Counted from the stretch's first letter, positions 33,930-42,655 are shown. The stretch is DNA of 64,000 nucleotides from Phycisphaerae bacterium (GCA_016935885.1 JAFGQA010000406.1:17356-81355); one strand, 5' to 3'. Program-made: numbers and translations. Notes: generated from the sequence alone by a model not told the origin.

Positions 33930-36092
33930 TTACTCCTCCGAGAGGATGATCCGTGCGTCGGCCACCACGGCGCCCTTGCCGTGCGGATAGACAATCAGCG
34001 GGTTGATGTCCAGTTCCTTGATCCGCGGATGATCGGTCACGAGTTGCGACAGCCGCATCAGGCATTCGGCGATGGCCCCGGTGTCCGACGGCGGCTCGCC
34101 CCGTAGCCCTTCGAGCAGCCTGTGCGACCGGATGTCCTTTACCATCTCGGCCGCGACGTTCTCGCGGATCGGCGCCAGGCGGAACGCGACGTCCCGCAGG
34201 GCCTCGGTGTAGATGCCGCCCAGACCGAACATCAGGAGCGGCCCGAAGCGATCATCACGCGTCATGCCGAGGATGATCTCCTTGCCCACCGGGAGCATCT
34301 TCTGGACCAGGCCGCCCCAGACGTCGATCTCCGATCCCATCTTGGACCGTACCGCGGCCATCATGCCTTCGTACGCCTCGCGAAGCGAATCGTCGTTCTC
34401 CAGGTTCAGCCTGACTCCGCCGACCTCGGTTTTGTGCAGCACAACCGGGCTGACGATCTTGAGCACGACCGGATAGCCGATCTCGTTTGCCGCGGCGACC
34501 GCCTCGTCGGCGTCCTTCGCCAACCGGAAGGGCACCAGCGGCATGCCGTAGTGCTTGAGGACCTCCAGTGCCCGCAGTTCGATCAGTTGGCTCCGGCCGG
34601 CCTCGATCTCACTCGCCAGCAGGGCCTCGGCCTCGCCGCGATTCACCTCGAACCGGCGAGGGGGGCGCGTCGGGGCGGAAGACCATTCCGCGAACTGGCA
34701 CTTGGCGGCCAGGGATCGCATCGCGTCCTCCGGAAAGACGAACGTCGGCACGCCGCGGTGCTTGAGGATCTCGACGCCCGGGGCGACATCTACAGACCCC
34801 ATCATGCAGGCGACGATGGGTTTGTCGCAGAACTCCTTCGTCTCGGCGACGACGTTGGCGATTTCGGTGATGTCGGTCATGCTCTGCGGCGTTAGGAGGA
34901 CCACGATCTGATCGACGCCGTCGTCGGCGCAGACGGCATCGAGTGCGGAACGATAGCGGTCGTGTCTTGCGTCTCCGATGACATCCACGGGGTTGTTGAT
35001 GTTGGCCGAGGGCGGAAGCTGAAATCGGAGCGACTTCGTCGTGTATTCGCGGAACTTCGCTAGCTGGAGCCCGTATCGGATGCAGGCGTCCGTAGCCATG
35101 ATCCCCGGTCCGCCGGCGTTGGTGACAATCGCCGTTCGCCGCCCCTTCGGCATGACCGGGTCAGAGAAGACGCCCGCGAAGTCAAACATCTCCTGGATTG
35201 ACTCGACGCGAACCACGCCGGCTTGGGACATGACCGCGTCGTACACCTCATCCGAGCCCGCCAGGGAGCCCGTGTGCGAGGCGGCCGCGGCGGCACCCTG
35301 CGGCGTACGGCCGGTCTTGATGGCGAGAACGGGCTTGGGATTCGAACGGTGTGTAATCTCGTAGGCGGTCTGGAGGAATGCCTGGCCGTCTGACAAGTCC
35401 TCGATGTACATCAGGATGACGTGGGTGTTCGGATCCTCAGCCAGCGACCAGAGTAGCTCAACCTCGTTGATGTCGACCTTGTTTCCGAAGCTGATGAATC
35501 GCGAGAACCCGATGTTGCGGCCCCTCGCGTAATCCAGGATCGCCGTGCAAAGGGCCCCACTCTGTGAGAGCAGCCCGATGTTACCGGCGTCCGGCATACC
35601 GGTTGCGAACGTCGCGTTCATCCTGACATCGGAGGCGGTATTGATCACGCCCAGGCAATTGGGACCGAGCACAGCGAGGCCACGCTGCCGGGCCAGTTCG
35701 CGGAGGCGTGTCTCGCGCTTGACGCCTTCGCCGCCGACCTCCTTGAATCCCGCCGATATGACGACGAAGTTCTTGGTGCCGCGGTCGGCCAATTGGATCA
35801 TGGCCTCCTCTATGACGGTTGCCGGGAGCACCATCACGGCCAGGTCAACCGTTTCGTCAAGAGCGTCGATCTCCGGCACGCATCGGACGCCGAGGATGCT
35901 CTTCGCGTTTGGGTTGATCGGATACACGACGCCCTGATAGTCGCCGACGACCAGATTGCGCATAATCGCGCGGCCTACGGAACCTTCCTTACGCGAGGCC
36001 CCGACCACTGCGATCGACCGCGGTGAGAACAATCCCTCCAGGTTCCGGCACTGCTGCTTGGCAGGCTCTATGACAACCGTGGACTCGGCCAT
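33930..36092 (-). CDS. ADP-forming acetate/acyl-CoA synthetase, fused alpha and beta subunits
   Basis: The 720-residue protein joins the CoA-binding and ligase domains (LFSPRSIAVVGASRKEGSVG; the succinyl-CoA-ligase-like middle with SHTGSLAG, where H273 is the phospho-accepting histidine) to a C-terminal ATP-grasp domain from about residue 500 (VVLKIVSPVVLHKTEVGGV). These enzymes convert acyl-CoA, ADP and phosphate to acid, ATP and CoA, saving energy in fermentation, or run in reverse. The substrate is not determined; acetate is the default. GGGGAA precedes the ATG. It heads an operon with the CoA-transferase/GNAT protein, which may modulate or share its substrates. Confidence 0.92.
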   Translation of the reverse strand: MAESTVVIEPAKQQCRNLEGLFSPRSIAVVGASRKEGSVGRAIMRNLVVGDYQGVVYPINPNAKSILGVRCVPEIDALDETVDLAVMVLPATVIEEAMIQLADRGTKNFVVISAGFKEVGGEGVKRETRLRELARQRGLAVLGPNCLGVINTASDVRMNATFATGMPDAGNIGLLSQSGALCTAILDYARGRNIGFSRFISFGNKVDINEVELLWSLAEDPNTHVILMYIEDLSDGQAFLQTAYEITHRSNPKPVLAIKTGRTPQGAAAAASHTGSLAGSDEVYDAVMSQAGVVRVESIQEMFDFAGVFSDPVMPKGRRTAIVTNAGGPGIMATDACIRYGLQLAKFREYTTKSLRFQLPPSANINNPVDVIGDARHDRYRSALDAVCADDGVDQIVVLLTPQSMTDITEIANVVAETKEFCDKPIVACMMGSVDVAPGVEILKHRGVPTFVFPEDAMRSLAAKCQFAEWSSAPTRPPRRFEVNRGEAEALLASEIEAGRSQLIELRALEVLKHYGMPLVPFRLAKDADEAVAAANEIGYPVVLKIVSPVVLHKTEVGGVRLNLENDDSLREAYEGMMAAVRSKMGSEIDVWGGLVQKMLPVGKEIILGMTRDDRFGPLLMFGLGGIYTEALRDVAFRLAPIRENVAAEMVKDIRSHRLLEGLRGEPPSDTGAIAECLMRLSQLVTDHPRIKELDINPLIVYPHGKGAVVADARIILSEE

Positions 36093-36515
36093 GACATCGA
36101 GTTCCCCATGTTATCTGACCGATGGCTCACCATCGGTCATATTACAGGTATCACCCCGGCTGCCCCTCCCGACCGAGCTAACCGGCTCCGTTCCACCGTC
36201 TTGGCGAAGCCAAGCCTCCGGGGAGCTAGGCTCCAAGGAGTTACGTGCATTTTGCGTGCCAACTGCAACAACATGGTGTGCCACGGCAGCCTGCCAGGGT
36301 TCAAATCGATGCCGGCCCTCCGAGGTCCTGTGCCTCGCCCTGGCTATGCGCGTCTCTGACCGTCCATCCGGCGGATACACGTATAGGTGCGCGATACGCG
36401 GAGACCGGCTGGACTGCCGCGATGTGGGAGTCTGGTGTGTCGTGCCGACCGCCGGAGGAGCGAAGGCAGCTCGCCGAAGCGGCGGACACGGAGGACTCGA
36501 CGTCATTTGAGCGCC
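36093..36515. other. Intergenic region upstream of the acyl-CoA synthetase operon
   Basis: These 423 bases carry the perfect dyad at 36117-36138 next to a -10-like sequence, a short hairpin CTTGGC-GAA-GCCAAG near 36201, and otherwise no recognised gene or repeat family. The part next to 36515 follows the leftward glycosyltransferase gene and has no clear terminator. Confidence 0.5.
36117..36144 (-). promoter_or_regulatory. Candidate operator and -10 box of the acyl-CoA synthetase operon
   Basis: GACCGATGG (36117-36125) and CCATCGGTC (36130-36138) form a perfect 9-bp dyad around CTCA. On the minus strand TAATAT (36144-36139) stands directly before it, so transcription would begin inside the dyad. 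This is a classic repressor-site position, but it could equally be a hairpin in the leader. A good -35 box is not seen. Confidence 0.45.
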
Positions 36516-37838
36516 TCATTCTGAGCCAACCAGTCGAGCCAGGCACAGTGCCAACTGCGCGGTCAACTTGGGGCGGCTGTAATCGCGGAACGCGGGGTCC
36601 ATTTCGAGGGCCGGTGTCGGGTTCTCGCCAACGTAGTGCCGGAGTTTCGTGATCTGCGCGGCGATGGCCTCCGGGCCATCTATGGGAGCGAAGAAGACGC
36701 GGTTTCTCGCGAATTGTTCCAGGAGCGTGCGGTCGTTGCTGTCGGGGGCCTCTTCCAGACACAGGATGGGGCGGCCGGTTTGGAGGTACTCGAAAAGCTT
36801 GGCGTTCCGGCCCCACCGGCCCACGTAGCTGCCTGTCAGCAATAACAGGGCGTGGGCACGTTGCATCTGCTGGGAAGCCTGATCGCGAGGGAGCAAACCG
36901 GTCGTCTTGACGATTGACGTCAGGCCGGCGTCGTCAAGGTAGTCACGGGACAGGTTGCCGACGAACTTGAACGTGACGTCGCTGAGGTCGCCGCGGCCTT
37001 TCAGAGCCGTGATGGACTCGAAGAACAGGTCGGGCCGGTTGCGTGGGATGACGGTACCGACGTGGGCGATGGTCAGGGGGCCGGGCGATTGGGGATCGAC
37101 GATTGACGATTGACGATTGGTGCTTGCGGATTCCTGACCGGAAGGAGAGTCGGCCAAGTCGGTGGGTTCGTGGGGTTCGTAGCCGTTGGGGATGACGAAG
37201 ATCCGGCCGCGGTCGAAGCCTTGTTCATCGGCAAGGGCGTCGGCCATGGCGTCGGACACGGTGATGATGCCGGTGGCGTGGGCGATGGCGTCACGTTCGA
37301 GCCGGGCGTGTCTGCGGCGTGTTGTGTTCAGGCGCGGTTCGTAGCCGCCAGGGCCAAGCCAGCGATCGCGGTAATCGATGACCAAGGGGATGCCGGTCTC
37401 GCGATGAAGGCGTAGGCCCAACAGCACGACGCTGGCAGGTGGGAAGGAGGCGAACAAAACGTCCGCGCCGCGGCGGCGGATGATGTTCAAGGCCGGCCTG
37501 AAGGCGGCCCGTTGCCACCGCATGAAGCGGTCGGGGAAGACAAGCTCGCGGAGCCATGTCCTGAGTGTGGAGGGTCTCGCCGTCGGGTCGTAGTCGGGGA
37601 AGGTCGGTGTCTTGGGGGCGAGGGGGTCCGCAACGGTGCAAAGGGTGGCACCTTCTGGCTCCTGGCCTGAGCGCGGGCCGTGTGAGCAGGCCCGTGCGTC
37701 GGGGGCCCCGGCGGTGAGGACGTGCGTGTGCCAGCCGTGGTCGGGCAGGTACTTGGCGAAGGCGTGGATCCGCTCGGCCGCGGCGCCGATGGCCGGCGGG
37801 TACCAATAGGAGACCAGCAGGAGCCTGTGGCTCGTCAT
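36516..37838 (-). CDS. Glycosyltransferase, family 4-like
   Basis: The 440-residue protein starts MTSHRLLLVSYWYPPAIGAA, the GT-B N-terminal Rossmann entry. The donor-binding half has IAHVGTVIPRNRPDLFFESI and GRNAKLFEYLQTGRPIL, which fit GT1/GT4 enzymes that move sugars from nucleotide-sugar donors to polysaccharide or lipid acceptors. The reading frame could be extended upstream, but that part is a translation of a heptamer array, so the internal ATG is preferred. A short heptamer repeat lies inside the gene at 37098-37118 within a low-complexity linker. It is divergent from a second glycosyltransferase. Confidence 0.85.
   Translation of the reverse strand: MTSHRLLLVSYWYPPAIGAAAERIHAFAKYLPDHGWHTHVLTAGAPDARACSHGPRSGQEPEGATLCTVADPLAPKTPTFPDYDPTARPSTLRTWLRELVFPDRFMRWQRAAFRPALNIIRRRGADVLFASFPPASVVLLGLRLHRETGIPLVIDYRDRWLGPGGYEPRLNTTRRRHARLERDAIAHATGIITVSDAMADALADEQGFDRGRIFVIPNGYEPHEPTDLADSPSGQESASTNRQSSIVDPQSPGPLTIAHVGTVIPRNRPDLFFESITALKGRGDLSDVTFKFVGNLSRDYLDDAGLTSIVKTTGLLPRDQASQQMQRAHALLLLTGSYVGRWGRNAKLFEYLQTGRPILCLEEAPDSNDRTLLEQFARNRVFFAPIDGPEAIAAQITKLRHYVGENPTPALEMDPAFRDYSRPKLTAQLALCLARLVGSE
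37098..37118. repeat. Heptamer repeat inside a glycosyltransferase gene
   Basis: Three perfect copies of GACGATT stand in a row in a linker-coding part of the gene. Read on the coding strand they give the peptide NRQSSIV. They keep the reading frame because three heptamers are 21 bases. Confidence 0.85.
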
Positions 37839-37903
37839 GTGGGCGTTGTCGGTCACGTTCCGCATTGAAACATTTGTGAGACGGGGCGTCCATCGGTATG
37901 GTG

Positions 37904-37980
37904 GCGAACAGCGAATAGCGAATAGCGAATAGCGAATAGCGAATGGCGAATGGCGAATGGCGAATGGCGAATAGCGAATG
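37904..37980. repeat. Heptamer tandem array between divergent glycosyltransferase genes
   Basis: Eleven units of GCGAA(T/C)(A/G) in a row fill 77 bp, first GCGAACA, then four GCGAATA, four GCGAATG, one GCGAATA and one GCGAATG; two weaker units follow. It lies in the shared upstream region of the leftward (36516-37838) and rightward (38029-39225) genes. The pattern resembles the short tandemly repeated heptamers known from cyanobacteria. Confidence 0.92.
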
Positions 37981-38028
37981 CCGGATGGCAGACAGCGTGT
38001 TGCCTGACAGCTCGTGGGGGAGGATGGC

Positions 38029-39225
38029 GTGGCAGATGTGACGTCGAGCCGGCCCATGGCAGGGTTGCACGTTGTGATCGTGCCGGCGTGGTGGCCTTCG
38101 CCGGAGGAGCCGATGGGCGGCATCTTCTGCACGGACTACGCCCGGGCGTTTGCCACTGCGGGAGCGAAGGTGGGCGTGGTCTTCCCGGATCTTGTGAGCG
38201 TGCGTTACTGGCGCGGCGGCACGACCATTCCGTGGCGGCCACGGCTTTCTCACGAGGACGTAGCTGGCGTGCCGGTGATTCGGATTCGGGGGCTGCACAC
38301 GGCGTTTGGGAGCCCCGGCTTGCAGATGTACCGATACCGGCGTTGGCTGCGATGGGGCCTGCGTGCCTATCAGGCACGCCATGGCGAGCCGGCCGTGTTG
38401 CACGCGATGTGCGCGATCCCGGCGGGATGGGCGTGTACTCACCTGGGAAGCCGGTGGGCCCGGCGGGTGGTCGTGACGGAGCACACCGGGCCGTTTTCAC
38501 TGGTCATGAGGCCACGGGCGGGTGAGCGATACGTGCGGGCAGGCCTGGCGAAGGCGGCGGCGGTGGTGGCGGTGAGCGAGACGTTGCGGGCGGAGATGCG
38601 GGACGCAGGCATCGATGGGAAGATCGATGTCTGCGGCAACCCCGTGGCCGAGTCGTTTCAGGCCCCGGCCGCGCCACGCGATGGGCTGGAGGGTCGGCCG
38701 CGTGCGTTGTTCGTGGGACGGCTGGCCGTAGAGAAGGGGCTGTCCGAGTTGATCGAAGCGGCGGTGCTGCTGGAAGGATCCCGCGAGGTGGACTGGCACT
38801 TTGCCGGGGATGGTCCGATGGCGTCGGAGGTGCGGGCCCGCTTCGCGACAGCGGGCCTTCGAGACCGCCTGCACATGCATGGGACCTGCGACCGGGCAAC
38901 CGTCGCCGGTTTGATGTCGGCGAGCGATCTCCTCGTGCTGCCGACGCACGGGGAGACGTTCGGGATGGTCGTGGCGGAGGCGTTGTGCATGGGCCTGCCG
39001 GTGGTGACGACGCGAGGCACGGCATGTGGCGGCTTCGTGGGGGAGGGTGATGGGGTCTTGGTGGAGGCCGGCGATGCCGGGTCGCTGGCAGCGGGATTGT
39101 GTGCGTTGATTGGGCGGATTGGGGAGTACGACCGCGCGGCGATTGCGGATCGGGCTTGGCGTCGATTCTCCGGCCGAGCGGTGGTGTCGTGGTATACCGA
39201 CGTTTTCCGCCGGGTGATGGCATAG
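38029..39225 (+). CDS. Glycosyltransferase, family 4-like
   Basis: The 398-residue protein starts with GTG at 38029 preceded by GGGGGAGG; an upstream in-frame GTG at 38014 would overlap that site. It opens GLHVVIVPAWWPSPEEPMGG and has the GT4 C-terminal domain with ALFVGRLAVEKGLSELIEA, HFAGDGPM and LPTHGETFGMVVAEALCMG, including the E-x7-E pair of retaining GT-B enzymes. It would transfer a sugar in surface polysaccharide or lipid glycan synthesis. With its divergent neighbour it forms a small glycan-synthesis locus beside the ribosomal cluster; acceptor and donor are unknown. Confidence 0.92.
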   Translation: MADVTSSRPMAGLHVVIVPAWWPSPEEPMGGIFCTDYARAFATAGAKVGVVFPDLVSVRYWRGGTTIPWRPRLSHEDVAGVPVIRIRGLHTAFGSPGLQMYRYRRWLRWGLRAYQARHGEPAVLHAMCAIPAGWACTHLGSRWARRVVVTEHTGPFSLVMRPRAGERYVRAGLAKAAAVVAVSETLRAEMRDAGIDGKIDVCGNPVAESFQAPAAPRDGLEGRPRALFVGRLAVEKGLSELIEAAVLLEGSREVDWHFAGDGPMASEVRARFATAGLRDRLHMHGTCDRATVAGLMSASDLLVLPTHGETFGMVVAEALCMGLPVVTTRGTACGGFVGEGDGVLVEAGDAGSLAAGLCALIGRIGEYDRAAIADRAWRRFSGRAVVSWYTDVFRRVMA

Positions 39226-39422
39226 ATGTCAGCATGTCCTTTGACCCCCCCAAGAGCCCCCGATCGGGCCCGTGGGCGGCTTCGCGACCCGTGTGCGGGC
39301 GTGTCCCCCGGCCGTGGCCGGCGGTTGCAGGCTCGGGGGCCGGTGGGTGCGAGTCGGGCAAGCGTTGCGGGAGGATGAGGTTGCGGCTGGATCGGAGAGA
39401 CAAAAAATGAGAAATCAGCGGG

Positions 39423-39450
39423 TTGACAGATGCGGAATAGATGGTAGCAT
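39423..39450 (+). promoter_or_regulatory. Probable promoter of the ribosomal protein cluster
   Basis: TTGACA (39423-39428) and TAGCAT (39445-39450) are separated by 16 bp; transcription would start near 39457 and give a 57-base leader before rpsJ. A run of six A stands just upstream of it (39403-39408). Confidence 0.6.
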
Positions 39451-39513
39451 TGCCAAACTTGCCCGGCCCGGTCGGGCGTGTATCGAAGTGGTGGCGACCA
39501 CTGAGGAGAAGGC

Positions 39514-39822
39514 GTGGCACTAGACCGCATACGAATCCGGATGGAGGCGTACGATCATCGCGCCCTGGACAGTTCGGCGCAGGAGATCGTGGATCAGGCG
39601 AAACGGACCAGCGCCCGGGTGCGTGGTCCGGTTCCACTGCCGACGCGGATAGAGCGGTACACGGTTCTTCGAAGCCCCCACATCGATAAGAAGTCGCGCG
39701 AGCAGTTCGAGATGCGGACGCACAAGCGCGTGATCGACATATTCCAGCCGACGGCGCGGACGGTGGAGGCGCTGAACCGGCTGGTTGTGCCGGCGGGCGT
39801 GTTTGTGAAGATCAAGGCATAG
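39514..39822 (+). CDS. rpsJ: 30S ribosomal protein S10
   Basis: The 102-residue protein opens the S10-spc-alpha cluster. It starts with GTG after a GAGGAG site and has the S10 blocks [20 protein letters not shown] and [13 protein letters not shown]10 sits in the head of the small subunit and is also NusE, the partner of NusB in transcription antitermination. No rpsL, rpsG, fusA or tuf gene precedes it, since the previous gene is a glycosyltransferase. Length is normal. Confidence 0.97.
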   Translation: MALDRIRIRMEAYDHRALDSSAQEIVDQAKRTSARVRGPVPLPTRIERYTVLRSPHIDKKSREQFEMRTHKRVIDIFQPTARTVEALNRLVVPAGVFVKIKA

Positions 39823-39934
39823 GACATGAACCAGTGGCGGCCTGCGTCATCTCGGTTCCTCTGTCATGGTCTCATAGGCCCCCTTAGTCATCGACAACGT
39901 GGCGCGTGAGTTTCATCGCGCGTAAGGCAGTGGG

Positions 39935-39964
39935 AGGCACAGGGCAGGAAAGGGATCTGTGCCT
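39935..39964 (+). promoter_or_regulatory. Hairpin in the long rpsJ-rplC gap, possible leader element
   Basis: AGGCACAG (39935-39942) pairs with CTGTGCCT (39957-39964). Earlier, GCGCG at 39902-39906 faces CGCGC near 39917-39921. The 179-base gap is long for this cluster, so a structured leader or an internal promoter ahead of rplC is possible; neither is proven. Confidence 0.35.
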
Positions 39965-40001
39965 CGGGTGTGGTCTTTTCTTGAATTCGGCGATAGTTGG
40001 A

Positions 40002-40652
40002 ATGAGAGCGGCGATACTCGGCAAGAAGGTAGGCATGACGCGCGTGTTCGACGAGGATGGCATGGCCATTCCAGTCACCGTGGTTGAGGCGGGTCCCTGT
40101 CCTGTCCTTCAGGTGAAGACAGAAAAGACGGACGGCTATAAGGCCGTGCAATTGGGGTTTGACAAGCTCAAGGCCAGCCGTTGTCGGCGTCCGCAGATCG
40201 GCCACGGGCGACTCGCCAACACGGTACCGCACAAGTTCGTGCGTGAGATTCGGCTATCGGAGGTCGGTGAGGAGAAGGCCGGCGACGTGGTGACGGTGGC
40301 GTTGTTTTCCGAGCAGAGCGTCAAGTATGTGGACGTGGTCGGCACGACGATCGGCAAGGGCTTCCAGGGGGTGATGAAGCGCCACGGTTTCGGTGGACAG
40401 CCCGCTTCGCACGGCGTGGAGCGGAAGCACCGCTCGGCGGGCGGGATCGGCGGTGGGGCCGAGTTGGGCAGGGGCCGCGGGATCAAGCGCGGCAAGCGGA
40501 TGCCGGGGCACATGGGTCACGTCCGGCGGACCTCGCAGAATCAGCGGCTGGTCTCCATTGACGTGGAGCGGAACCTCCTGCTGATTAAGGGCGCGGTCCC
40601 GGGGCCGAATGGCGGCTACGTGATCGTGTCAAAGGCGAAGAAGAAGTCGTGA
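40002..40652 (+). CDS. rplC: 50S ribosomal protein L3
   Basis: The 216-residue protein begins MRAAILGKKVGMTRVFDEDG, the typical L3 start, which was preferred to an open frame extending 32 codons upstream. HGFGGQPASHG and KRMPGHMGHV are the conserved loop near the peptidyl-transferase centre, including the glutamine that is methylated by PrmB in some bacteria. It is one of the first proteins in 50S assembly. The ribosome-binding site is weak. Confidence 0.96.
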   Translation: MRAAILGKKVGMTRVFDEDGMAIPVTVVEAGPCPVLQVKTEKTDGYKAVQLGFDKLKASRCRRPQIGHGRLANTVPHKFVREIRLSEVGEEKAGDVVTVALFSEQSVKYVDVVGTTIGKGFQGVMKRHGFGGQPASHGVERKHRSAGGIGGGAELGRGRGIKRGKRMPGHMGHVRRTSQNQRLVSIDVERNLLLIKGAVPGPNGGYVIVSKAKKKS

Positions 40653-40711
40653 GGGTCAGGTGGTCGTCGGCGCGGGGTCGCGACGGCCTTCTTTGTTTTG
40701 CAGTACGAGCC

Positions 40712-41359
40712 ATGATTGAGATTCCGGTCTTGGACACAAAGGGCGAGAGGATTGGCAGCGAGATGCTGGACCCGGCCGCATTTGGCAGCCGCGTGCGGCA
40801 CGATCTGCTGAAGCAGGCGGTGGTGGCCTATCGTGCGAGCAGGCGGCAGGGAACGGCGGTGACCAAGAGTCGAGGGATGGTGCATGGGGCCAGCCGAAAG
40901 CTGTACCGGCAGAAGGGCACGGGCCGCTCGCGAGCGGGGAACCTGCGCACGCCGTTGCGCGTGGGCGGTGGTCGGACGTTTGCGAAGGTGACGCGTGACT
41001 TCTCGAAGAAGCTCCCACGGAAGATGCGTCGGCTGGCGCGGAACTCGGCGATTCTGGCGAGGGCCCTGTCTGGGACGGCGTTCATCGTGGAGGGGCTGCG
41101 GTTCGATGTGCCGAAGACATCGAGGATGTTCGGGATCTTGAAGGCGACCGGGACGGATCGCGGGGCGCTGCTGGCGGTTGCCTCGGAGAGCCCGATCCTC
41201 CTGAAGTCGGTCCGGAACATTCCGAATGTTGAGATGAAGCTGGTGGCGGACGTGAACGCGTACGACGTTCTCCGGCGGCGAAACCTGGTGTTCACGCCCG
41301 AGGCGTTCAAGGCGTTGACGGTGAATCCTGAATCGCCGGGACGGTCAACAGAGGCGTAG
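40712..41359 (+). CDS. rplD: 50S ribosomal protein L4
   Basis: The 215-residue protein starts MIEIPVLDTKGERI. The internal loop with RQKGTGRSRAG and LRVGGGRTF reaches the exit tunnel, as in all L4 proteins. In some bacteria L4 also represses its own operon; a binding site is not apparent here. It follows rplC by 59 bases. An in-frame extension of 21 codons upstream looks unrelated to L4. Confidence 0.96.
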   Translation: MIEIPVLDTKGERIGSEMLDPAAFGSRVRHDLLKQAVVAYRASRRQGTAVTKSRGMVHGASRKLYRQKGTGRSRAGNLRTPLRVGGGRTFAKVTRDFSKKLPRKMRRLARNSAILARALSGTAFIVEGLRFDVPKTSRMFGILKATGTDRGALLAVASESPILLKSVRNIPNVEMKLVADVNAYDVLRRRNLVFTPEAFKALTVNPESPGRSTEA

Positions 41360-41366
41360 AGCAGCG

Positions 41367-41678
41367 ATGGACGTGTACCATATTGTCAGGCGGCCGCTGG
41401 TGACGGAGAAGGGGACTCATCAGAGCAAGCAGTCGTACGCGAGGACCAGGACGCGGCCCGGTCGAGGCGGTGCGTACAGTTTCGAGGTCCATCCGGACGC
41501 CAACAGGATCGAGATCAAGGACGCCGTTGAGAAGATTTACAACGTGAAGGTTCAGGACGTGCGGACGAGTATGCGGAGGGGCAAGTATCGGCGTTACCGG
41601 TACAAGAGTGGTATCACGCGGCACTGGAAGAAGGCAGTCGTGGTATTGAAGCCTCAATACCACATAGATCTGTTCTAG
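41367..41678 (+). CDS. rplW: 50S ribosomal protein L23
   Basis: The 103-residue protein has VYHIVRRPLVTEKGTHQSKQ and FEVHPDANRIEIKDAVEKIY, the core of L23, which lines the tunnel exit and docks the signal recognition particle and trigger factor. A small basic insertion (ARTRTRPGRGG) follows the first block. It starts 7 bases after rplD. Confidence 0.96.
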   Translation: MDVYHIVRRPLVTEKGTHQSKQSYARTRTRPGRGGAYSFEVHPDANRIEIKDAVEKIYNVKVQDVRTSMRRGKYRRYRYKSGITRHWKKAVVVLKPQYHIDLF

Positions 41679-41785
41679 TGAGGATGCTTGGAGCCGAGCA
41701 CAGACGATCACATGAAGGGCCGTGCGGGCTGAAGCCCGGGCTCGCGTTTGTGGGAGGCGTTCGGTTTGGGTAAGGTGAAGGCGAG

Positions 41786-42655
41786 ATGGGCATCAGGATA
41801 TATGGGCGCACGACGCCCGGCCGCCGACAGGCGAGCGTGAGCGACTTTGCGGAGCTTTCGGACAAGCGCCGGAGGCCGGTCAAGTCGCTATGCCGCACTC
41901 TGTCGAAGACGGGCGGTCGGAACAACCAGGGCGTCACCACGGCCCGGTTTCGCGGTGGCGGTCATAAGCGGTTGTACCGCGTGATTGATTTCAAGCGGAA
42001 CAAGGATGGGATTCCCGCGAAGGTGGAGTCGATCGAGTATGACCCGAACCGGAATTGCTTCATCTCGCTGGTGAAGTATGAGGACGGCGAGTTGCGTTAC
42101 ATCCTTGCCCCGCACGGGCTGAGGGTGGGCGATGTGGTGCAGAGCGGTCCCGGGGTTGAGCCGAAGATCGGCTGTGCGATGGCGATGAAGGACATCCCCA
42201 TTGGTCTGGATGTCCACAACATCGAGATGGCTGCGGGGCAGGGGGGCAAGTTGGTGCGTGCGGCAGGGGGCGTGGCGCGTCTGGCAGCGAGGGAAGGTAA
42301 CTGGGCGACGATTATTCTGCCATCGGGCGAGATGCGGCAGGTTCGCATCGAGTGCCGAGCGACCATCGGTCAGTTGGGTAATCTGGACTATAAGAACATC
42401 AAGTTGGGCAAGGCGGGTCGTACGCGGCACATGGGCCGTCGGCCTCACGTGCGTGGCGTGGCGATGAATCCGGTAGCGCATCCACTGGGAGGCGGTGAGG
42501 GCCGTAGCGGTGGCGGCCGGCACCCGTGCAGCCCGACAGGCATCCCGGCCAAGGGTGGCCGGACGCGGAAGCCACGGAAGCAGTCAAACCGGCGGATCTT
42601 GCGGCGTCGCAAGAGTCGGCGTTATGGGCAGGTGTCCTTGAAGCGGCGGAAGTAG
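41786..42655 (+). CDS. rplB: 50S ribosomal protein L2
   Basis: The 289-residue protein has the L2 layout: an N-terminal basic part, GGGHKRLYRVIDFKRNKDG, an SH3-like domain, and the highly conserved C-terminal loop. In that loop the usual NPVDHPHGGGEG reads NPVAHPLGGGEG, so the aspartate and one histidine are replaced while the histidine after the proline-valine pair remains. L2 is needed for subunit joining and shapes the peptidyl-transferase centre. It follows rplW by 107 bases. Confidence 0.97.
   Translation: MGIRIYGRTTPGRRQASVSDFAELSDKRRRPVKSLCRTLSKTGGRNNQGVTTARFRGGGHKRLYRVIDFKRNKDGIPAKVESIEYDPNRNCFISLVKYEDGELRYILAPHGLRVGDVVQSGPGVEPKIGCAMAMKDIPIGLDVHNIEMAAGQGGKLVRAAGGVARLAAREGNWATIILPSGEMRQVRIECRATIGQLGNLDYKNIKLGKAGRTRHMGRRPHVRGVAMNPVAHPLGGGEGRSGGGRHPCSPTGIPAKGGRTRKPRKQSNRRILRRRKSRRYGQVSLKRRK

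Noticed and set aside
37904..37980. Possible CRISPR array
   Set aside because: The heptamer units are contiguous without spacers and no cas gene is near.
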